The notes below the pieces were generated by a model. That model was not told the DNA's origin and searched no databases. It was given only the letters and a program-made list of their open reading frames with translations. DNA of 5,269 nt from Victivallales bacterium (GTDB taxonomy: Bacteria > Verrucomicrobiota > Lentisphaeria > Oligosphaerales > Oligosphaeraceae): contig JAFYIW010000327.1 in NCBI GenBank assembly GCA_017538465.1, positions 1 to 5,269 on the forward strand, read 5' to 3'. Of this stretch, positions 1 to 5,269 are shown in pieces. The position numbers and the translations under genes were made by a program. The stretch's first letter is position 1. Each line of letters begins with the position of its first letter.

Positions 1-1
1 C

Positions 2-667
2 TTCCGCCCTGTCGCCATCCGTCAGGCAGTGGTCTCCCATCAGCACCTGGAAGGCGCAGGAAAGAAAGTCCATGCGCTGGTGCCGGAGATTCTCCGGGAG
101 GTCGTCCCGTCCGAATTCCTGAAGGATTTCGACTTTGAGCACATCAACGTTCCCGGGGCCAGCCTGCATGTGAACCCCACGGGGAATTTCGTGATTGGCG
201 GTCCTCATGGCGATGCGGGGCTGACTGGCCGCAAGATCATCGTGGACACCTACGGTGGTGCCGGCCGTCATGGCGGCGGCGCGTTCTCGGGGAAGGATCC
301 CAGCAAAGTGGACCGTTCCGCCAGCTACATGGCGCGCTATGCGGCCAAGAACCTCGTCGCCGCCGGCGTGGCCGAGCGTTGCGAGTTGCAGGTTTCCTAC
401 GCCATCGGCGTCTCCTACCCACTATCCTTCTACGTGAATTTCTTCGGCACGGGAAAAGTGCCGGAAGAACGCGTGGTGGAATTGCTAAAGGAAGGGAAGG
501 TTTTTGATTTCCGCCCGGCCCAGATCATCGAGCACCTCGGGCTGCTTCGACGCGAAGGCTGGCGCTATCAGGACACCGCCGCCAACGGGCACTTCGGACG
601 TGACGGCTTCCCCTGGGAGAAACTCGACAAGGCTGCTGAAATCCAGGCTGCCCTGGAAATGGCATGA
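2..667 (+). CDS. metK: S-adenosylmethionine synthetase (methionine adenosyltransferase), C-terminal part, 5' end outside window
   Basis: This cytoplasmic enzyme makes S-adenosylmethionine from L-methionine and ATP, releasing phosphate and pyrophosphate. The reading frame is already open at base 2, so the gene begins upstream. The 221 codons here cover a bit more than half of a family protein of about 385-400 residues. Family motifs seen in order are NPTGNFVIGGPHGDAGLTGR (from base 173), the glycine-rich HGGGAFSGKDPSKVDRS stretch with its conserved Lys and Asp residues, SYAIGVSYP, and near the end a GHFGR plus FPWE segment. These match the central and C-terminal domains of MetK closely. The N-terminal domain with the GHPDK motif is not in view. 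An internal GTG at base 29 is a codon within the protein, not a plausible start. The stop overlaps the next gene's start (ATGA), which suggests translational coupling with the downstream kinase. Family identification is very secure. Confidence 0.97.
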   Translation, partial: FRPVAIRQAVVSHQHLEGAGKKVHALVPEILREVVPSEFLKDFDFEHINVPGASLHVNPTGNFVIGGPHGDAGLTGRKIIVDTYGGAGRHGGGAFSGKDPSKVDRSASYMARYAAKNLVAAGVAERCELQVSYAIGVSYPLSFYVNFFGTGKVPEERVVELLKEGKVFDFRPAQIIEHLGLLRREGWRYQDTAANGHFGRDGFPWEKLDKAAEIQAALEMA

Positions 668-1638
668 GCCGCAAATCGGCCATGCTTGGACTGGGCAATG
701 TCTTGCTCGACTTGGCGCTGCCCGTCACGGATGAGGAGTTCGAGGCCCTGCGGCTTCCCGTTCCGCGCGGACAAGTCCTTCGAGTGACTCCAGAAGCGCA
801 GGCCGCCCTCCTCGCGCAATTTCCAGCGAAGCGCGTCACGCGCTATCCCGGCGGTTCCTGCGCAAATGCCCTGCGGGCCTTCGCCTGGCACGGTCTCCCC
901 GCCAAACTGCTCGGCCTCGCCGGAGATGACGACGTGGCGGAGTTCCTCTTCCGGGAATTCCGCGCCGCCGGAGTGGACATCACTGGCATCAAGCGCATTC
1001 CCGGCCACGCCACAGACTGCTGCCTGGCCTTGGTGACTCCCGATGGCGAACGCACCATGCTCCCGATGTTCGACGCCGGCGCCCAAGCCACCGCCGAATG
1101 CTTCCAGGCCGATGACCTCGATGGCTATGACTGTCTGCATCTGGAGGGTTACAACCTGCGCTTCCCGAAAATGCTTCAAGCCGTCCTGACGATGGCTACG
1201 AAACGGCGTATCTCCTGGGACATGGGGGACGTCAGCCTGATTCGCGAGCATCGCGCCGAATTGACGCGCATCTTCCGGAGCGTTCGTTTTGACTGCCTCT
1301 TTGCCAATCGCGCCGAGGCACTGGAATTCACCCAGTGCCCCAGTCCCCAGGAGGCAGTCCAGTCACTTGGCACTCTTGCCGATTGTGCAGTGGTGACGGA
1401 CGGCGCGCGCGGCGCCTGGGTGGCCACCTGCGACATGAATGCCACTCATATTCCTGCGGTTCGGCCGAAGGCGCTGGTGGACACCATCGGCGCGGGCGAC
1501 TCCTTCCAAGGCGCTTTCCTGGCCGCCCGCTACTCCGGTGCCGCTCCCGACGAGGCTGCTCGGCATGCCGCAGACTTTGCCGCCCAGGTCATCGCCCTGC
1601 CTGGCGCCACCATGCCAACTCGGCCACCCAAGTCCTGA
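664..1638 (+). CDS. PfkB-family carbohydrate/nucleoside kinase, probable adenosine kinase
   Basis: The 324-residue protein is a ribokinase/PfkB-fold kinase. The substrate-end motif is near the N-terminus (GNVLLDL, Asp16). Signature 1 follows as PGGSCANA (residues 62-69), then an NRAE motif (215-218, the NXXE metal/phosphate motif) and a TDGARGA strand-turn (245-251). Signature 2 is DTIGAGDSF (273-281), with the GAGD anion hole and Asp279 as expected catalytic base. Length is normal for the family. PfkB members differ in substrate (ribose, fructose-6-P, adenosine and others), and motifs alone do not settle this. The adenosine kinase call rests on the adenosine-kinase-like GGSCANA and TPDGERTM segments and on the position between metK and ahcY, where adenosine is the product to be removed. 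The start ATG overlaps the metK stop as ATGA, with only a weak GGA at 655-657. Met7 is a possible later start, but it would cut close to the first beta strand. Another sugar kinase remains possible. Confidence 0.85.
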   Translation: MSRKSAMLGLGNVLLDLALPVTDEEFEALRLPVPRGQVLRVTPEAQAALLAQFPAKRVTRYPGGSCANALRAFAWHGLPAKLLGLAGDDDVAEFLFREFRAAGVDITGIKRIPGHATDCCLALVTPDGERTMLPMFDAGAQATAECFQADDLDGYDCLHLEGYNLRFPKMLQAVLTMATKRRISWDMGDVSLIREHRAELTRIFRSVRFDCLFANRAEALEFTQCPSPQEAVQSLGTLADCAVVTDGARGAWVATCDMNATHIPAVRPKALVDTIGAGDSFQGAFLAARYSGAAPDEAARHAADFAAQVIALPGATMPTRPPKS

Positions 1639-1650
1639 GACCTGAGGCTC

Positions 1651-1686
1651 TATCTCTTTTATCCCTTTCATCCTTTTTATCCCTCG
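1651..1686 (+). repeat. Four tandem copies of a 9-nt pyrimidine-rich unit in the ahcY leader
   Basis: Four consecutive 9-nt units are visible: TATCTCTTT (1651-1659), TATCCCTTT (1660-1668), CATCCTTTT (1669-1677) and TATCCCTCG (1678-1686). The consensus is TATCCCTTT, and ATC occupies the same phase in every copy. The array lies in the 69-bp gap between the kinase stop and the ahcY ATG, ending 21 bases before that ATG. No inverted repeat or hairpin is evident, so a terminator is unlikely. Whether it acts as a protein- or ribosome-binding leader or is a neutral low-complexity repeat cannot be told from the sequence. Confidence 0.75.
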
Positions 1687-1707
1687 GCTTTCCCCCAAAA
1701 ACTTACC

Positions 1708-3117
1708 ATGTACAAGACCGAGCAATGCTGGATTGCGGACCCGTCGTTGGCGACGCAGGGCCGCCACGAAATCGAGATGTCCGAAGTGGAGATGCCTGGC
1801 CTGATGGCCATCCGCGAGAAATACGGCCCCGCGCAGCCGCTGAAGGGCCTCAAGGTGATGGGCAGCCTGCACATGACCACCGAGACCGCCGTCCTCATCG
1901 AGACGCTGGTCGCGCTCGGTGCGCAGGTGCGCTGGGCCTCCTGCAACATCTACTCCACCCGGGACACCGCCGCGGCCGCCATCGCCGCCACCGGCGTGAA
2001 CGTCTATGCCTGGAAGGGCGAGACCCTCAAGGACTACTGGGAATGTACCCTCAAGGCACTTTCCTTCCCCGACGGTGCCGGCCCCGACACCATCGTGGAT
2101 GACGGCGGGGACGCCACGCTGATGATGCACCTGGGCTACGAGGCCGAAAACGACGCCTCCGTTCTGGCATGCGCCCCTGACGCCCATGAGGACGAACGCG
2201 AGCTCAAGGCCATCCTCAAGCGCGTGCTCGCCGAGGACCCGCAATTCTGGCACCGCCGCGTGGCCGTCTGCCGCGGCTGCTCCGAGGAGACCACCACCGG
2301 CGTCCACCGCCTCTATCAGCGTGAAGCCGCAGGGAAGCTCCTCTTCCCCGCCATCGACGTGAACGACTCCGTCACCAAGTCCAAGTTCGACAACACCTAC
2401 GGCTGCCGTGAAAGCCTCATCGACGGCATCAAGCGCGCCACCGATGTGATGATTGCCGGAAAGGTCTGCGTGGTCTGCGGCTACGGCGAGGTCGGGAAGG
2501 GCTGCGCACAGGCTTTGCGTGGAATGGGAGGGCGTGTGCTAGTCACGGAAATCGACCCCATCTGCGCCCTCCAGGCCGTCATGGAGGGCTACCAGGTCGT
2601 CACGCTGGACGAGGTCTGCGCCACCGCCGACCTCTTCGTTACCACCACCGGCAACTGCGACATCATCACCCTGGAGCACATGAAGCAGATGCGCGACTCC
2701 GCCATCGTCTGCAACATCGGACATTTTGACGACGAGATACAGGTCGCCGAACTGGAGACCTACCCCGGCATCCGGCGCGTCGCCATCAAGCCGCAGCTCG
2801 ACAAGTACATCTTCCCCGACGGGCACTGCATCATCCTCCTGGCCTCCGGACGCCTCGTGAACCTCGGATGCGCCACCGGACACCCCAGCTTCGTGATGAG
2901 CTGCTCCTTCGCCAACCAGGTCCTCGCCCAAATCAAGCTGGTCTCCGAGAAGCTCCCCGTGGGCGTGTATCGCATCGACAAGAGGCTGGACGAGGAGGTC
3001 GCGCGGCTCCATCTCGGCAAACTCGGCGCGCACCTCACCACCCTCACCGAAAAGCAGTCCGCCTACCTGGGCATCCCCGTCGATGGCCCCTACAAGGCCG
3101 AGTACTATCGGTATTGA
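1708..3117 (+). CDS. ahcY: S-adenosylhomocysteine hydrolase (adenosylhomocysteinase), long bacterial form
   Basis: This NAD-dependent cytoplasmic enzyme reversibly hydrolyses S-adenosyl-L-homocysteine to adenosine and homocysteine, relieving product inhibition of methyltransferases. The 469-residue protein is complete. Residues matching the human catalytic set are His55, Asp131, Glu194, Lys224, Asp228, Asn229 and Cys233. The NAD-binding Rossmann loop is GYGEVGKG (258-265). His339 (CNIGHFD) and His392 (GHPSFVMS) match the cofactor-domain histidines, and the C-terminal tail YKAEYYRY supplies the conserved Lys463 and Tyr467. About 38 residues (roughly 146-185) are inserted between Asp131 and Glu194 relative to the human enzyme, as known for many bacterial, plant and Plasmodium members. 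The ATG at 1708 starts the usual short N-terminus, and no Shine-Dalgarno sequence precedes it. Seventeen cysteines are present, including two flanking the Rossmann strand (254, 257) and one in MSCSF. It lies downstream of metK and the kinase, completing the SAM-to-adenosine route. Confidence 0.98.
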   Translation: MYKTEQCWIADPSLATQGRHEIEMSEVEMPGLMAIREKYGPAQPLKGLKVMGSLHMTTETAVLIETLVALGAQVRWASCNIYSTRDTAAAAIAATGVNVYAWKGETLKDYWECTLKALSFPDGAGPDTIVDDGGDATLMMHLGYEAENDASVLACAPDAHEDERELKAILKRVLAEDPQFWHRRVAVCRGCSEETTTGVHRLYQREAAGKLLFPAIDVNDSVTKSKFDNTYGCRESLIDGIKRATDVMIAGKVCVVCGYGEVGKGCAQALRGMGGRVLVTEIDPICALQAVMEGYQVVTLDEVCATADLFVTTTGNCDIITLEHMKQMRDSAIVCNIGHFDDEIQVAELETYPGIRRVAIKPQLDKYIFPDGHCIILLASGRLVNLGCATGHPSFVMSCSFANQVLAQIKLVSEKLPVGVYRIDKRLDEEVARLHLGKLGAHLTTLTEKQSAYLGIPVDGPYKAEYYRY

Positions 3118-3142
3118 CCGCCCGTCGCCTTTGCTTTCCGCC

Positions 3143-3826
3143 ATGGGCAAGATCTTCACCTTCAAAAACAAACGGCATCTCCCCAAATGGCTGGCGTGGC
3201 TTTTGGCGGGCTTCCTCAAGCTGTATAGCTGGACCTTCCGCGTCCGCATCGAAGACCCGCACGGTGTCTTTCCGCAGGTGACCAGCCGCGCCTTCGCAGT
3301 GGCCCTCTGGCACAACCGTGTCCTTTTCGCGACTCCTGTCATCCCCAAGAAGTACCGGAAACACCTGACCGTCCTCATCAGCGCTTCGCGCGACGGGGAG
3401 TACATCTCGACTCTCGTCAAGTGCTTTGGGATGAATTCCATCCGCGGCTCCTCCAGCCGCGGGGGCGCCAAGGCCATGCTGGAAATGCGTCATGCCATGG
3501 CCGAGGGCTTTTCGCCGATTCTCACGGTGGACGGACCACGCGGACCGAAATACACCGTCCATCCTGGCGCAGTCGCCCTCGCCCGCGACGGGAAGGCGCC
3601 GGTGGTGCCGGTGGCCTTCAACGCGAAGCATTATTGGCAATTGCACAGCTGGGACCGAATGCAGATTCCCTGGCCGTTCACCCGCCTGACGATGGTGATT
3701 GGAAAGCCCCTGGAATTCCCGGAAGACCTGCCGACCGAAGAGGGCTGCGAACAGCTGCGGCAGGCGCTTCTGGAAATCACCCACGACCGTCCCGAAAAGG
3801 CGACGGCCTCCGAGAAGAAAGGATGA
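3143..3826 (+). CDS. DUF374-type lysophospholipid acyltransferase family protein (possible lipid A acyltransferase)
   Basis: The 227-residue protein resembles the DUF374 branch of the glycerolipid acyltransferase superfamily, which transfers fatty acyl chains to lipid acceptors at the inner membrane. The N-terminus is basic, followed by a short hydrophobic aromatic helix (about residues 16-32) suited to membrane association. Family hallmarks follow: ALWHNR (54-59, His57 the likely catalytic His), SASRDGEY (80-87), an IRGSSSRGGAKAM block (100-112), and TVDGPRGPKY (128-137) leading into HPGAVALA and a PVVPVAF strand. DUF374 proteins include LpxJ-type lipid A late acyltransferases of epsilonproteobacteria, so an envelope-lipid role is likely. 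The acyl donor and acceptor cannot be read from the sequence. An in-frame ATG at 3083 would add 20 residues and overlap ahcY by 35 bp. I prefer 3143 because the added residues look unlike the family and derive from ahcY coding sequence. Neither start has a Shine-Dalgarno. The lysine-rich C-terminal tail is weakly conserved in character. Confidence 0.88.
   Translation: MGKIFTFKNKRHLPKWLAWLLAGFLKLYSWTFRVRIEDPHGVFPQVTSRAFAVALWHNRVLFATPVIPKKYRKHLTVLISASRDGEYISTLVKCFGMNSIRGSSSRGGAKAMLEMRHAMAEGFSPILTVDGPRGPKYTVHPGAVALARDGKAPVVPVAFNAKHYWQLHSWDRMQIPWPFTRLTMVIGKPLEFPEDLPTEEGCEQLRQALLEITHDRPEKATASEKKG
3818..3823 (+). promoter_or_regulatory. Ribosome binding site for the helicase gene
   Basis: AAAGGA sits 10 bases upstream of the ATG at 3834, within the last codons of the acyltransferase gene. 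It is the clearest Shine-Dalgarno-like sequence in front of any gene here. It supports 3834 as start, although an in-frame ATG at 3843 (residue 4) cannot be excluded. Confidence 0.6.
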
Positions 3827-3833
3827 TATTCCC

Positions 3834-5269
<1,436 letters not shown>

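Noticed and set aside
1634..1647. Direct repeat CCTGAGACCTGAGG at the end of the kinase gene
   Set aside because: This is two copies of CCTGAG, one of them overlapping the stop codon. It is too short to mean anything without comparative support.
1639..1707. Possible SAH or SAM riboswitch upstream of ahcY
   Set aside because: The gap is only 69 bases, nearly all pyrimidine on this strand, so it cannot form the paired stems such aptamers need. I see no conserved core, and no transcription terminator hairpin either.
1335..2102. Plus-strand open frame (255 codons) out of phase with the kinase and ahcY
   Set aside because: It spans the end of one real gene, the intergenic repeat and the start of another. 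The translation is Arg/His/Gly-rich junk with no domain.
1363..2307. Long minus-strand open frame (314 codons) across the kinase-ahcY junction
   Set aside because: It is antisense to two strongly supported genes. Its translation is low-complexity Gly/Ala/Val/His-rich, as expected from reading GC-rich codons backwards, with no recognisable domain.
3083..3142. Upstream in-frame start for the acyltransferase overlapping ahcY
   Set aside because: The extra 20 residues are encoded partly by the ahcY tail, lack a Shine-Dalgarno and do not resemble a DUF374 N-terminus. The ATG at 3143 gives a typical length.
2539..3477. Minus-strand open frame (312 codons) opposite the ahcY C-terminus
   Set aside because: It is a mirror of AhcY coding sequence with repetitive Gly/Val/Asp composition and no motif.

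Overview
The window is densely coding. It carries five genes, all on the + strand, with gaps of 69, 25 and 7 bp and one 4-bp overlap. Four genes are intact or lack only their 5' end, and the fifth runs off the right edge. Base composition is GC-rich, with strong G/C preference at third codon positions. This explains the many long but spurious open frames on the opposite strand. The DUF374-type acyltransferase points to a Gram-negative bacterium with an outer membrane. The order metK - PfkB/adenosine kinase-like - ahcY, the CU-rich gene leaders without Shine-Dalgarno sequences and the high GC would fit a Verrucomicrobia/PVC-type genome, but this taxonomic guess is from general impression and is not proven by the sequence.

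Layout: (1) 2-667, the C-terminal part of S-adenosylmethionine synthetase (metK), whose 5' end is outside the window. (2) 664-1638, a PfkB-family kinase, most likely adenosine kinase, coupled to metK by an ATGA overlap. (3) 1639-1707, a pyrimidine-rich leader containing four tandem copies of a 9-nt unit. (4) 1708-3117, complete S-adenosylhomocysteine hydrolase (ahcY), of the long form with an extra segment of about 38 residues. (5) 3143-3826, a DUF374-type lysophospholipid/lipid A acyltransferase-like protein. (6) 3834 to the right edge, the N-terminal 478 codons of a UvrD/Rep/PcrA-type superfamily 1A DNA helicase.

The first three genes form a compact activated-methyl-cycle unit. MetK makes SAM from methionine and ATP, methyltransferases convert SAM to SAH, AhcY splits SAH into adenosine and homocysteine, and the kinase would phosphorylate the adenosine to AMP. 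Removing adenosine pulls the reversible AhcY reaction towards hydrolysis. The acyltransferase (envelope lipid) and helicase (DNA repair/replication) are close enough to be co-transcribed but have no evident functional link to the cycle. I found no mobile element, CRISPR array, RNA gene or clearly new biological system. The points most worth a second look are the kinase's role, the 9-nt repeat leader of ahcY and the unusually cysteine-rich AhcY.
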